From contig JABLUY010000033.1 in assembly GCA_013306675.1 (NCBI GenBank), positions 62,001 through 126,000 of the forward strand: a stretch of 64,000 nt of DNA, given 5' to 3'. The position numbers were made by a program, and so were the translations under genes. Positions 33,254-43,691 of this stretch are shown piece by piece (within the stretch, counting starts at the first letter, position 1; each line of letters starts with the position of its first letter). The stretch is from Thraustochytrium sp. TN22. Its lineage: Eukaryota; Sar; Bigyra; Thraustochytrida; Thraustochytriidae. Under the pieces are notes generated by a model. The model did no database searches. It had not been told where the DNA came from and saw only the letters and a program-made list of their open reading frames with translations.

Positions 33254-34504
33254 ATGCTGGCGAGGGCGACCCGCGCGGCCGTGGCGCGGCACGGCGCGGC
33301 GCGCGCAGCGGCGACGCGGTGGCTGAGCAGCGGGCGCACCTCGGTGGTGGAGAATGGACAGGAGCTGGACGAGGACCAGCTGATGCTGCAAGACACGGCC
33401 CGCAGCTTCGCGGCGCAGGAGATGCTGCCGTATGCGGAGAAGTGGGACCAGGAGAAGACGCTGCCGGAGGACGTGCTGCGGCACGCCGCGGGGCTCGGGT
33501 TCGCGGGCGTCTTCGTGGACCCGGAGTACGGCGGGTGCGGCATGACGCGTCTGGACGGCACCATCATCTTTGAGGAGCTGGCGTACGCGTGCCCCAGCAC
33601 GGCCGCGTACCTGACAATCCACAACATGGTGTCGCGCATGATCGACCAATTCGGCTCGGATGAGCAGCGCGCGCGCTTCCTGCCGTCGCTGTGCAGCATG
33701 GACGTCTTCGCGTCGTACTGCCTGACGGAGAGCGGCAGCGGCAGCGATGCGAGCTCGCTGTCCACCAAGGCTGAGCTCTCGGCGGACGGGTCTGAGTACG
33801 TCATCAACGGCGGCAAGGCCTTCATCTCGGGCGGCGGGCGCAGCGACCTGTACCTGGTCATGTGCCGCACGGGCGGCCAGGGCCCGCGCGGCATCTCGTG
33901 CATTGCCGTGGAGAAGGGCACGCCGGGTCTGAGCTTTGGCGCTCAGGAGCGCAAGCTAGGCTGGAACTCGTCCCCGACGTGCCAGGTCTTCTTTGACGAC
34001 GTGCGCGTGCCGGTGGAGAACCGCATCGGCGACGAGGGCCAGGGCTTCAAGTTCGCCATGGCTGGGCTTGACGGCGGCCGCCTCAGCATCGGCACGTGCA
34101 GCGTCGGCGCTGCGCGGCGCTGCTTCGACCTGGCGCGCGACTACGTGGCGACGCGCAAGCAGTTCGGCAAGCCGCTCTCGGAGAACCAGAACGTGCAGTT
34201 CAAGCTCGCCGACATGGCCACCAACCTGCACGCCTCGCGCCTCATGATTCGCAACGCCGCGCGCATGCTCGACGCAAAGGACCCGCACGCAACCTCGTTT
34301 TGCGCCATGGCCAAGCGCTTCTCCACGGACGCTGGCTTTGACATTTGCAACGAGGCGCTGCAGATGCACGGCGGCTACGGCTATCTCCAGGGCAACAACT
34401 CCCCCGAGCGCCTTGTGCGCGACGTGCGTGTCCATCAAATTCTCGAGGGCACCAACGAAATTATGCGCCACATTGTGGCCCGCAACATTCTCGCCAGTGC
34501 TTGA
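33254..34504 (+). CDS. ACAD8: Isobutyryl-CoA dehydrogenase-type acyl-CoA dehydrogenase, mitochondrial
   Basis: FAD enzyme of valine breakdown, oxidising isobutyryl-CoA to methacrylyl-CoA in the mitochondrial matrix and passing electrons to ETF. 416 residues, intronless. The ATG at 33254 starts an Arg/Ala-rich presequence (residues 1-27); mature homology begins at about 40. Family motifs: YCLTESGSGSDASSL, GGKAFISGGG, VMCRTGGQGPRGISC and VEKGTPGLSFG, all closer to ACAD8 than to short- or medium-chain enzymes; RKQFGKPLSENQ; QMHGGYGY; and the active-site Glu398 in ILEGTNEIMR. The last 38 codons and about 250 bp of downstream sequence are repeated immediately downstream. Confidence 0.95.
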   Translation: MLARATRAAVARHGAARAAATRWLSSGRTSVVENGQELDEDQLMLQDTARSFAAQEMLPYAEKWDQEKTLPEDVLRHAAGLGFAGVFVDPEYGGCGMTRLDGTIIFEELAYACPSTAAYLTIHNMVSRMIDQFGSDEQRARFLPSLCSMDVFASYCLTESGSGSDASSLSTKAELSADGSEYVINGGKAFISGGGRSDLYLVMCRTGGQGPRGISCIAVEKGTPGLSFGAQERKLGWNSSPTCQVFFDDVRVPVENRIGDEGQGFKFAMAGLDGGRLSIGTCSVGAARRCFDLARDYVATRKQFGKPLSENQNVQFKLADMATNLHASRLMIRNAARMLDAKDPHATSFCAMAKRFSTDAGFDICNEALQMHGGYGYLQGNNSPERLVRDVRVHQILEGTNEIMRHIVARNILASA

Positions 34505-35090
34505 TTCGCGTGAGTGTTTGAGCGAGCATGTGAGCGAGCGTGTGGGCAAGCGAGTGAGCGAGCAAGAGCTTGTGCGCGTCTGGCGACGTGGAGCTGACTG
34601 TGAGCGCGCCCCCCTTCCTGACCTCGGTCAAGTGGCGTGTTTGGATCATCCCACGTCCTATTTAGAAGACGATGTTCTCATCCATGACGCCTTGGATCCA
34701 CTAGAGCTCTAGCTAGCTAGCTAGCCTGGGCCGGTGTAGTTTACTTGAATCATCCATGGCAACAACTCTGTGCGCGACGTGCGTGTCCATCATATCCTCG
34801 AGGGCACCATCGAAATTATGCGCCACATCGCGCCACATCGCGCCACATCGCACCACATCGCGGCCCGCAACATTCTCGCCAGTGCTTGATTCGCGAGAGT
34901 GCTTGTGAGCAAGCGTGTGTGCGAGCAAGAGCTTGTGCGCGTCTGGCGACGTGGAACTGAGCGTGCGCCCCTTCCTGACCTCGGTCGAGTGGCGTGTTCG
35001 GATCGCTTCGGATCCTCCCACACGATGTTCTCATCCATGACACCTTGGATCTAGCTAGCCTGGGCCGGCGGTGTAGTAGTTTACTTGGGA
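34391..35090. repeat. 367-bp tandem duplication covering the ACAD8 3' end
   Basis: Copy 1 starts at 34391 inside the ACAD8 frame; copy 2 starts at 34758. Both hold the end of the coding region, the stop codon, a Ser/Glu-type GAGCGAGC tract, shared blocks such as GAGCTTGTGCGCGTCTGG and TTCCTGACCTCGGT, and the CTAG/GGGCCGG end. Copy 2 has diverged by substitutions, short losses and a four-fold expansion of a 10-bp unit (CGCCACATCG, 34820-34861). Confidence 0.95.
34758..34889 (+). pseudogene. ACAD8 C-terminal fragment (duplicate)
   Basis: The second copy of the ACAD8 3' end keeps the segment for VRDVRVH.ILEGT, changes the Asn next to the active-site Glu motif, holds the CGCCACATCG expansion in place of a single unit and then RNILASA and the stop. 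It has no start or upstream domain and cannot make an enzyme. Confidence 0.85.
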
Positions 35091-35210
35091 GCTCACTCGA
35101 GTGACAACAACAAACGCCGTGATTCAAGTAAACTACTACACCGCCGGCCCAGGCTAGCCTGGAGCTAGAAATCACGGCGTTTGTTGTTGCCACTCGAGTG
35201 AGCTCCCAAG
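35054..35210. repeat. Two interleaved inverted repeats (order A, B, A', B')
   Basis: A (35054-35087) is perfectly complementary in reverse to A' (35125-35158), 34 bp. B (35084-35124) matches B' (35170-35210) over 41 bp with one mismatch. B lies in the loop of A/A' and A' lies in the loop of B/B', so both hairpins cannot form at once. Confidence 0.97.
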
Positions 35211-36842
35211 ACGTGCGGGCATTTGGTTGGCCTGGCCAGGCTGGCCTTCAGTGCGACCTTCAGTTGTCCCTGCTCTTAGAGCAAGCAAGCTACTAGCTCT
35301 AGAGAGTAGCCAGCTAATAGCTAGTAGTAGCTAGTAACTAGCTAGAGCGAAGGAAGTCTCCCCAGCGCCGGAGCATTTCTTGCTTGCCGGCGGTTCGAAA
35401 GGACCAGCCAAGTTTGAGGCGCCACTGCAGGGGCGGCGGCGGCGGTGGACCAGCATGAGACTGCGTTGGCGCGAGTCAAAGAGTCAAAGTGCTGCTTTGC
35501 GCGAAGCTTATGCACTGATGGCAGGCTGGCCACAAAAGCACGCACTCGTCCCCAGCCGGCCATGCTGCAGCCAAGACTAGGACGCACCGAGCACGAGCAC
35601 GAGGCAAGTCGAGACTCGGAGACTGTACGGGCGCAAGCCGGGCAGGCAGGTCCCATTACGAGCCCGACACGCCCCGCCTAGCTCCAGCTAGAAATGTCGT
35701 GACTCTCGACTCCGAGTCCGAGCGCGCGCCGCGAGTCAGCGTTGGCGGCGCTTGCGCCGTTGTCCCGCCAGGCCGCCAGGCGCGCAACGCAACGCTGCGC
35801 GAGGCGCGGCGCCAACGCTGACTTCCCACCGGGTTCTCCGCGCCCAGCGCCGCGTTGCGGCAAGCGCCGCGCAACCCGCCCAACAACGCTCCGGCTGTTC
35901 CACGGCTTCTCGGCAGCTTCTTTCTCTGCGGCCCCGGCCAAGCCGCAGCAGTGCAGCACCGCGCGGGAAGCCGCGCAGCTCGGGCGCTGCGAGGCTGTGC
36001 GAGCGCCGGCCAGCTTTCGCCGCAAGCTGGCGCAGCGCCGCAGCGGCGAGACCACCGCGCCCGGGCGCCGCCTCGAATCCTCGAAAGCGCGCTCTTCGCG
36101 GCGTCACCCCGCGTGACCCCCCAGTGGCGACGAGGCTCGCTCGGCCTGCGCGCGCGTGTGGTGCCGTCTCGCGGCTAGCTGGAGCCTTCGAAGTCCAACT
36201 TCGAAGGCCAACTTGCGCCGCAGCGCCGGGGAAGACCGCCACGGCGCCACTGCAGCATGGCTGGTCTTGCGCACGAGCTCGCCGTCGCCAAGACCGTGAC
36301 AAAGGCACTGGCAGGCACGCAGGCAGGAAGCGAGTGGCCACGGCCGTTCCGAGCAGCCGAACGCGCGCCAGCCGGCCAGCCAGCGTGAGGGCGCGCGCCT
36401 GCTACGGGGCGACTCCGAGTCCGAGTCCGAGTCCGAGTCGAGCTGCTCCTTCAAGTCTGCTCAGACTTGCTCGCGGCCCGTGCGACCCGGCCACAAGCAC
36501 GCTCAGCCTGGCACGCGCATGTCCACTAGGGGCGTGCGATCACTGCGATGGCTTGCAACGGCGGCTTGGAAACTTCGCACCGCGGCGACCGCCGTAAAAG
36601 TTTTAGATCGTGGCGAGTCGGCTCACCGCAACGCTCTCTAGCGAGGCGCGGGCCTGCTCCTCAGTTTGCCTCCTCCCGGCCTGCTCTTCGGTTTGCCTCC
36701 TTGCCTCCTCCCAAAGTCGTTCGCCCGCCTGGCCGCTCGGCTGCCAGTCCGCGAGCGAGCAAGCAAACCCAGAACTCAAGTCCCTCTCTTCTCAAGCAAA
36801 GCTTCTCAAGAGGCTAGGTCCTTATCTTGGTTTTGCTCGGCG

Positions 36843-36850
36843 TCCGAGTC
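36843..36850. promoter_or_regulatory. GACTCGGA-type octamer near transporter 1 start
   Basis: TCCGAGTC, 47 bp before the start codon. One of 27 copies found in the non-coding part of the window. A regulatory role is inference. Confidence 0.35.
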
Positions 36851-36896
36851 TCTCCGACGCGAGAGGCTGGCCAGCCTGAGCCTGGCAAGAAGCAGC

Positions 36897-38837
36897 ATGA
36901 TGTCGGACAACAAGGACAGGGTGGACCCTGAGAAGGGTGCCAATGGTAAGGCGCACCCCGAGTCGCCCAACTTCAAGGGTCAGGTGGCGCCCGAGGAGCA
37001 CGAGGGGACGTGGACCTCGCGGACGTCCTTCATCCTGGCGTGCATCGGGTCGGCCATCGGCCTAGGCAACTTCTGGCGCTTCCCGTACCTGGCGTACCGC
37101 TGGGGCGGCGGCGCCTTCTTCATCCCGTACTACATCGCGCTCTTCCTCATCGGCATCCCGCTGATGCAGCTCGAGTACGTTCTGGGCCAGGTCTTCCGCC
37201 GCGCCGGCACGCAGGCCTTTGGCCGCCTGCACCGACGCTGGGCTGGTCTGGGTCTGGCCAGCTCCATGATCTCCTTTGCGATCGTCGGCTACTACAACGC
37301 GATTCTGGGCTGGAGCAACGTCATGTTCGTGGAGAGCTTCCAGTCTGTCGTGCCGTGGTCCATTCGCGGCCTCACGGGCGAGGAGGTGGTCACCAAGCCG
37401 GTGGCGCACTTTTACGACGACATCCTGCACCTGCAGCAGGACGACATCTCCAAGACGGAGATCATGGCCTCGTATGTCTTTGGTGGCTCCATGGTCATGT
37501 GGATGTCGGTGTGGGCTATTCTCGTGCGCGGCAGCGAGTTCATCAGCCGTCTGGTCTGGGTCACCGTGCTGCTACCCGTCGCCATCCTCTTGGTGCTCCT
37601 CATCTTCGGCTCCACGCTGGACGGCGCGCATGACGGCATCATCGCCTACATTGGCACCTGGGACATGACGCTGCTCCGCGAGAAAGACATGTGGGTCGAC
37701 GCCTTCTCGCAGGTCATCTTCAGTCTCAGTATTGCCATGGGCGTCATGACGGGCTACGCCAGCCTCAACCCGATCAACCAGAACGTCGTGCAGGACTCTT
37801 TCATCGTCGCTCTGTGCAACTCGACCTTCTCCTTCCTCGCAGGCTTCGCCGTCTTTGCCATCGTCGGCTACATGAGCAAGCAGTCCGGCATTCCGCTTGA
37901 TACACTCAACGCTGAAGGTCTCCTGGCTGGGCCCAAGCTCACCTTTGTGGCCTACCCGGCGGGTCTCTCGCTCATCCCCGGTGCGGGCGCCAACGTGCTC
38001 TGCGTTTTCTTCTTCATCACGGTCTACTTTCTCGGTGTCGACTCGGCCTTCTCGCTCGTCGAGGCCGTCGTGCTCAACGCCCGCGAGACCGCCTTCTTCC
38101 ACAGGTACACGCGCGTGCAGCTCGTCAGCTTTGTCTGCTTCGTCGGCATGTGCACGACCATGGTCTACACCGCCGACATTGGCTACTATGTGCTGGATGT
38201 CGTCGACCGCTACGCCTCCACCATGGGCCTGCCCATCATGGCCTTCCTCGAGACCTACCTCGCCGGCTGGGTCTTTGACCGCCACGAGGCTGCCGCCAAG
38301 GCCGGCGGCCTGGCCGTGCTCTTGCATGAGGTCATGTTCTGGTTCGCTCTGATTTTCTTCACCTGCGTCGCCAACGCCTTCCAGACCACCGACACGCCCG
38401 TCGGTCAGGACGTTGGCATCTCGGTCGGCATTGGCGCCTTCCTTGTCATCCTCTCCTTCATCGTGCCCGGTTTCGTTGGCGCCTCTCAGGCCGGCGGCTT
38501 CAAGGAGGCCGTCTACGCCGTCTCCATTCAGGGTCCCGATCGCCTGCGCGCCGTCGTCAACGACACCATCTGTGAGGGCGCTCCGGGCAACTGGCGCCTC
38601 CCGGTTGTCTGGAGCGTCATCATCAAGTACCTCGTCCCGTCCGTCAGCATGTTCCTGACCGGCATTAACGTCCTGCAGAACGTCACTGCCGGAGGCTATG
38701 GCGGCTACGGTGCTGGCTATCTCGTCGTTGGTATTCTCTCGCTTCTCGGCATCCTCTCCATCTGGGTCTGGGGTCTTTTCCGCCCGGATAACTTTGCTGA
38801 CCCCAAGGACAAGCAGGATGACGAGCTCTCCGGCTAG
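36897..38837 (+). CDS. SLC6/NSS sodium- and chloride-dependent transporter 1
   Basis: Membrane symporter of the neurotransmitter:sodium family, which moves amino acids or related amines with Na+. 646 residues, about 12 helices, intronless. A hydrophilic cytosolic start (1-40) contains DPEKG, shared with the other copies. Helix 1 has the sodium-site motif [15 protein letters not shown] (50-64), then GGGAFFIPY. Helix 6 has FSLSIAMG..YASLNP; helix 7 has NSTFSFLAGF with Ser at the chloride-site position of animal SLC6 proteins; helix 8 has [10 protein letters not shown]. It is the most divergent of the four copies (NPINQN and YMSKQSG where the others have NPRNQN and YMANEAG or similar). Start ATG at 36897 or 36900. 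Substrate unknown. Confidence 0.95.
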   Translation: MMSDNKDRVDPEKGANGKAHPESPNFKGQVAPEEHEGTWTSRTSFILACIGSAIGLGNFWRFPYLAYRWGGGAFFIPYYIALFLIGIPLMQLEYVLGQVFRRAGTQAFGRLHRRWAGLGLASSMISFAIVGYYNAILGWSNVMFVESFQSVVPWSIRGLTGEEVVTKPVAHFYDDILHLQQDDISKTEIMASYVFGGSMVMWMSVWAILVRGSEFISRLVWVTVLLPVAILLVLLIFGSTLDGAHDGIIAYIGTWDMTLLREKDMWVDAFSQVIFSLSIAMGVMTGYASLNPINQNVVQDSFIVALCNSTFSFLAGFAVFAIVGYMSKQSGIPLDTLNAEGLLAGPKLTFVAYPAGLSLIPGAGANVLCVFFFITVYFLGVDSAFSLVEAVVLNARETAFFHRYTRVQLVSFVCFVGMCTTMVYTADIGYYVLDVVDRYASTMGLPIMAFLETYLAGWVFDRHEAAAKAGGLAVLLHEVMFWFALIFFTCVANAFQTTDTPVGQDVGISVGIGAFLVILSFIVPGFVGASQAGGFKEAVYAVSIQGPDRLRAVVNDTICEGAPGNWRLPVVWSVIIKYLVPSVSMFLTGINVLQNVTAGGYGGYGAGYLVVGILSLLGILSIWVWGLFRPDNFADPKDKQDDELSG

Positions 38838-41074
38838 TTTGCTCAGAGCTCAAGAAGCGTCGCGTCTCGCGCTTATGTACCCCAATGACAGGCGCATGAT
38901 TGTTGTCAAAAGGAACCATTTGCCCCCCTGATGTTGACATTGTGTTCACAAACATGGCTGTGCAAACGCCACATGCCAAGACGTGCACCGCCGAGCCAGT
39001 AGCAGGCGGGCAGGTTGGCGGGGGAAGAAACTTGTATCATCACGACCCGGGAGAAATCTTGTCTTGTATATCGCAGCCCGGGAGCCTCCGCGAGCACAAG
39101 AAAGAAGTTGCGGAGCGAGCAGCGAGAGCAGTCGGATCAGCCAGTGACGTGCAGCGTGGGAAGGAGCGCCAAAAGCAGGCCGAACAGCGCCAGCGATTCA
39201 ACTCGGCGAGCAGCACGAGCACCGAGAGGGCCATAGTGTGCGCTGATCCATGCTCGTGCCAGTCCGAGATTGCTTGCGAGCGGCGTTGGTGCAGTTGCGG
39301 TCCAGGCGATGACGCACGCCACGCGCGTGGCAACGCATCGAGTGCGAGTTCTCTGCTTGTGTTAGTTAGTTCGGGCCTCGTACGCAGCCGCGCTGACGCC
39401 TCGCCGCCCGGCCGTGACGCCGCTGCGGCCGAGACTCCGCCATAACGCCGCCGTGACGCCGCCGTGACGCCACCGCGGAGCGCTTGCTTGCAAGTTCGTC
39501 CACCGACCAACCTCGGCCGCCAGCGAGCCCGTGCCGCCGCTCGCTGGCAGCCAGCGATGCTTCGTGATCAAGCTTTCGTGCGCATCCGCGAGCCGTCGTC
39601 TTCGTCCGGGTCCAAGTCCTCGCAAAATAGCCAGGTTTAGCTGACCACTCTCGATGACCACCTCATGCCAGGAGGCTCCCGGTGCGTGCCACTCCTGGTC
39701 GAACTTGAACCTCATCGAACTGGCGGCTGGTCCAAGACACCGATGAGAACTCGCCTCCTCGGGACCCAGGGCGACCCAGGATCGCCGTTGGGACGTATTG
39801 CAAGTTGTTCGGCGGCTTCGGCCCGCGGACCAGCGGCCGCGGCCTTGACTCTCGCTAGCTAGCAAGCTGGTAAGGCGTGCAAGAACCTGGCCGCCCATCC
39901 ACATTGCATTGCAACGCCGGCGGGCGGCATGCGTGCGCCGGCCAGTAGCCAGGCTGTGAGGCGTGCGTCGTCCGGCCGGCGAGCCAGTGTCGCCCTTGCA
40001 CGAACGAGCGATCTCCGAGCGTAAACGGGTTGTCGACACGCTCCGCAAGGGCACGGATCATGACCGGGGATTGCTGGGTGGGTGCGACTTTTGGGTGGAT
40101 CGATTCATGCGCAACCAGGGCGGCTCTGAGGCCGCCAGCCCCAAAACGATGCCACGATGAGAGCCTTGGTGCCGCGATGAGAGCCTTCTCTCTGTCGTCC
40201 GCCAACTTTGTCGCTCGTTCTAGTTCTCTCTCTCTAGCTAGCTAGCTAGAGTCGCAAAGCGGGACCTGCTGCACGGTCTGGTCTCTGGCCGCCAGCACTG
40301 CACAGCCTGCGGCAGCCCTCCGCGGCCCAAGCTCAGCAAGGTTCGCAACTATTTGTGCCCGTGTTTTCAATGGCTCGCGATCTCGCTGGTCCAGGACGAG
40401 GCTGAGAGCAACCCGGTCGGAGTCCGCAGCTGCTGGCCGCTCGCCGGGTAGGAGCTCTCCTAGCAGGAGGTCGCGAGCCGTCCAGAGACTCCAAACTTGC
40501 GCAGGTCCCTGCCGCCCGTGGCGTGGCGCGCGAGCCTCCCTCGAGCCCAGCCCGTGCCCAGCTAGCTAGGGAGGCGGCCCGAGCGATTCAAGTTGACGAT
40601 GCCAGCCAGCCTGAGAACTTCATGTTGAACCTGCCCGATGCGTCATCAGCCACCACCGCCGCCCGGGCGGGACCGGACGCGCCCGTCCAGGGACGCGGAC
40701 CCAGTGTCCCGCGGCGCCGCCTGCGTGCCTCGGCAAGGCCTGATGCCCAGGCTTGCCAGCCTGCGACCCGAGCCCGGCCCGCGCCAGACGAGGTCGGCGG
40801 CGCGGCGGTGCGGCGGCGCGGCGGCGCGGCGGCGCGGCGCGGCGCGGCCGCGGGTCGGCGCTGCTGGCTCAGCCTGGCTGGCTGGCAGGCGTTGGCGCCG
40901 CGAGAAGCACTGAAGAGCGTTGGAGGGCGCTGAGCCTCGTGGCGGGCGGGCGCTCGCGCGGCCGCGCCCCGAGGCGCCTCGGCGCTTCGGCGGGCGGGAG
41001 CGAGCACGCGCGCGTGGGCAGGGCAGCCTCTGCTACCATGGCCACTGCAGGCTGGCTGGCTGGCTGGCCGACTG

Positions 41075-41125
<51 letters not shown>

Positions 41126-41753
41126 GCAGACGGCGGGCACGGCGTGGCCGCGGCGATGGCATTCCTCCCGCGCCTCGAGCTTGAGGCCGCCGGCAGCCCG
41201 CCGCCGACCGAGCTGAGCGCGCGGACGCACTCCGAGTCGCGCGGTGCGAATTGCGAGTGATGTGTTGCGCGCCGCGAGAGCTTGCTCGCCTGCCAGCTTG
41301 CGTGGCTTGCTCGCTTGTTTGCTCGCCCGCCCACTGGCAGCTTTGCATTAGCCAGAGCGGTGATGCTGAGCCCAACGCACAGAATGACCAGGCCAGAGGC
41401 CAGGCCGCGCAAATGGCGGGCACCACCGCTCGTGCGCCGAATTGGGAAAAAAGCTCCTTGTAGCTGGGCCGGGGGGTCGCCAAGACGCGACCGAATCGGC
41501 TGGGCGAGCAGCGGCGAGGCGACGCCCCGCCGACCGCCTGCTGCTCGCCCGACCGCCCGCCAGAGGCTTCCGGCCACGGTGCCTGACGCGAAGCCCAGAC
41601 GAGCAAACCCGCAACCTCGGAACGAGATCGCCCAAGAGCGAGAGAGCGAGCGAACCATCGCGAGCTCCTCGCCTGCTGCCTTTGCACCTCGCGCACTCCA
41701 ACCACAAGAACAACCACACTCGCCGTGCAGTGCAGTGCAGTGCAGTAGAAAAG
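38838..41753. other. Spacer between transporters 1 and 2
   Basis: No supported gene. CTAG run (40234-40250), a CTGG then CTTG microsatellite (41047-41122), an octamer (41231-41238), and a GTGCA repeat (about 41723-41745) just before transporter 2. Long minus-strand frames at 40588-41658 and 39362-40054 are repeat- and GC-driven. Confidence 0.6.
41047..41122. repeat. (CTGG)n(CTTG)n microsatellite
   Basis: Four CTGG units, a short break, then about twelve CTTG units. Confidence 0.95.
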
Positions 41754-43691
41754 ATGTCTCTTCAACACGAGCACCGCCCCGAGGACGGGAGCGACTCGAG
41801 CGAGTCCACGTCCACGCACAAGGTGGACCCTGAGAAGGGCGGCATCATGGACGCCAAGAGCAACACGTCGGAGGCCCAGTCCGAGGGCTGGGGCAACCGC
41901 ATGTCCTTCATTCTGGCGTCCATCGGCTCTGCCATCGGCCTTGGCAACTTCTGGCGCTTCCCGTACCTGGCGTACTCGTACGGCGGCGGCGCATTCTTCA
42001 TCCCGTACCTGATCGCGCTCTTCCTCATCGGCATTCCGCTGCTGCAGCTGGAGTTCGTCCTGGGCCAGGTCTTCCGTCGCGCCGCCACGCAGGCCTTTGC
42101 GCGTGTCCACAAGCGCTTCAGCAGCCTCGGCCTGGCCGCCTCGGTTATTGCGCTCTGCATCGTCGGCTACTACCAGGCCATTCTGGCCTGGGGCTGCGTC
42201 ATGTTTGTGCAGTCCTTTTACAACACCATGCCGTGGTCGATCCGCGGCGTCACGGGCGGCGAGGTCGTCACCAAGCCGGTCGACGCCTTCTACGAGATTC
42301 TCCAGCTCGGCGACACGGACACGACCATCGTCATGTCCTCGTACGTCTTCGCCGGCGCCTACTTCATGTGGCTCTCGGTCTACTTCATCCTCATTGCCGG
42401 CCAGGATTTCATCGGCAAGCTCGTCTGGGTCACCGTCCTGCTGCCGGTCGCCATGATGATCATTCTGCTCGTCGTTGGCGCAACCCTGGACGGCGCGCGC
42501 GATGGCGTCATCGCCTACATCGGCACCTGGGACATGTCCACGCTCGGTGACGGCAGCATGTGGTCCGACGCCGCCTCGCAGGTCTTCTTCAGCCTCAGTC
42601 TCGCCACCGGCGTCATGCCCGCCTTCGCCAGCATGAACCCGCGGAACCAGAACGTCATGCAGGACGCTGTCATCGTGGCCGTCTCCAACTTCGCCTTCTC
42701 CTTCATCGCCGGCTTCGCCGTCTTCACCATTATTGGCTACATGGCCAACGAGGCTGGCCTCACCTTCGACGAGCTCAACGAGCAGGGTCTGCTCGGCGGC
42801 ACGAAGCTCGCATTTGTCGCGTACCCGGCCGGCCTCTCGCTCATCCCGGGCGCCGGCGCCAATGTGCTCTGTGTGGTCTTCTTTGTCACCTTCTACATGC
42901 TCGGCATCGACTCTGCGTTTAGTCTCGCCGAGTCCGCCGTGTACAACTTTCGCGAAACTGCCATCTTCGCGCCTTACTCGCGCAACCTCGTCGTCTCGGT
43001 CGTCTGCTTCCTCGCCATGAGCATGACCTTCATCTACACCGCCGACATGGGCTACTACGCGCTCGACGTCGCCGACCGCTACGTCTCCACCTTTGGCCTC
43101 GCCGTCGTCGGCTTCCTCGAGACCTGGAGCGTTGGCTGGTTCTGGAACCGCCAGGAGGCCGCCCGCGTTGCCGGCACCGTCCCGCTCATCGTCCATGAGG
43201 TGCTCTTCTGGTTCGGCGTCGTCTGCTTTACCTCGCTCGTCCTCGGCCTCCCTTTTGGCGACAACAAGAGCCAGGCCGTCTACCTCGGTGTTGGCTTTTA
43301 CATCGGCGCGCCGCTCGTCATCGCTTCGTTCGTCGTGCCTACCTTCATGGCTGCCGGCGCCGCGGGCGGCGTCAAGCAGGCCGCCTGGGCGCTCTTCATG
43401 TCCAGCCCGGCCGACTTTTGCAAGATGGTGAACGACACCATCACCGACGGCGCTCCGAACAACTGGACCATGCCCACCATCTGGATGTGGAGCATGAAGT
43501 ACCTCGTCTCTCCCGTGCTCTGCTTTCTCGTTGGCCTCCAGGTGCGCGAGCTTTCCATGTCCCCTTACGGCGACTACGGCCTCGCCTGGCAGCTCGCCCT
43601 CGGCTTCGTCCTCTTCATCACCGTCATTGGCTTCTTCGTCGCTGGTGTCGTCAAGCCTTCCCTCTTCGCCGACCCCAAGACCGACGACTAA
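41754..43691 (+). CDS. SLC6/NSS sodium- and chloride-dependent transporter 2
   Basis: 645 residues, intronless, ATG at 41754 (AAG ATG T). It has the shared DPEKGG in the cytosolic N-terminus, then helix 1 [24 protein letters not shown], the loop [16 protein letters not shown], helix 6 [22 protein letters not shown], helix 7 NFAFSFIAGF (chloride-site Ser kept) and helix 8 GIDSAFSLAES. The C-terminus ends VKPSLFADPKTDD, close to transporter 4. It is most like copies 3 and 4. The last helix, stop codon and start of the 3' UTR are duplicated right behind the gene. Substrate unknown; retained Na and Cl site residues suggest it works. Confidence 0.95.
   Translation: MSLQHEHRPEDGSDSSESTSTHKVDPEKGGIMDAKSNTSEAQSEGWGNRMSFILASIGSAIGLGNFWRFPYLAYSYGGGAFFIPYLIALFLIGIPLLQLEFVLGQVFRRAATQAFARVHKRFSSLGLAASVIALCIVGYYQAILAWGCVMFVQSFYNTMPWSIRGVTGGEVVTKPVDAFYEILQLGDTDTTIVMSSYVFAGAYFMWLSVYFILIAGQDFIGKLVWVTVLLPVAMMIILLVVGATLDGARDGVIAYIGTWDMSTLGDGSMWSDAASQVFFSLSLATGVMPAFASMNPRNQNVMQDAVIVAVSNFAFSFIAGFAVFTIIGYMANEAGLTFDELNEQGLLGGTKLAFVAYPAGLSLIPGAGANVLCVVFFVTFYMLGIDSAFSLAESAVYNFRETAIFAPYSRNLVVSVVCFLAMSMTFIYTADMGYYALDVADRYVSTFGLAVVGFLETWSVGWFWNRQEAARVAGTVPLIVHEVLFWFGVVCFTSLVLGLPFGDNKSQAVYLGVGFYIGAPLVIASFVVPTFMAAGAAGGVKQAAWALFMSSPADFCKMVNDTITDGAPNNWTMPTIWMWSMKYLVSPVLCFLVGLQVRELSMSPYGDYGLAWQLALGFVLFITVIGFFVAGVVKPSLFADPKTDD

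Larger units (their letters stand above)
34890..36896. other. Spacer between ACAD8 and the first transporter
   Basis: Holds the rest of the duplication, the interleaved inverted repeats, a CTAG/TAGTAG tract (35291-35346), octamers at 35613, 35711, four overlapping copies at 36414-36439 and one at 36843. Arg/Ala-rich frames at 35740-36600 lack any domain and are judged non-coding. Confidence 0.6.

Noticed and set aside
40588-41658. 356-codon minus frame between transporters 1 and 2
   Set aside because: It runs through CTTG repeats (Lys-Gln-Ala-Ser units) and GC-rich sequence, with no domain.
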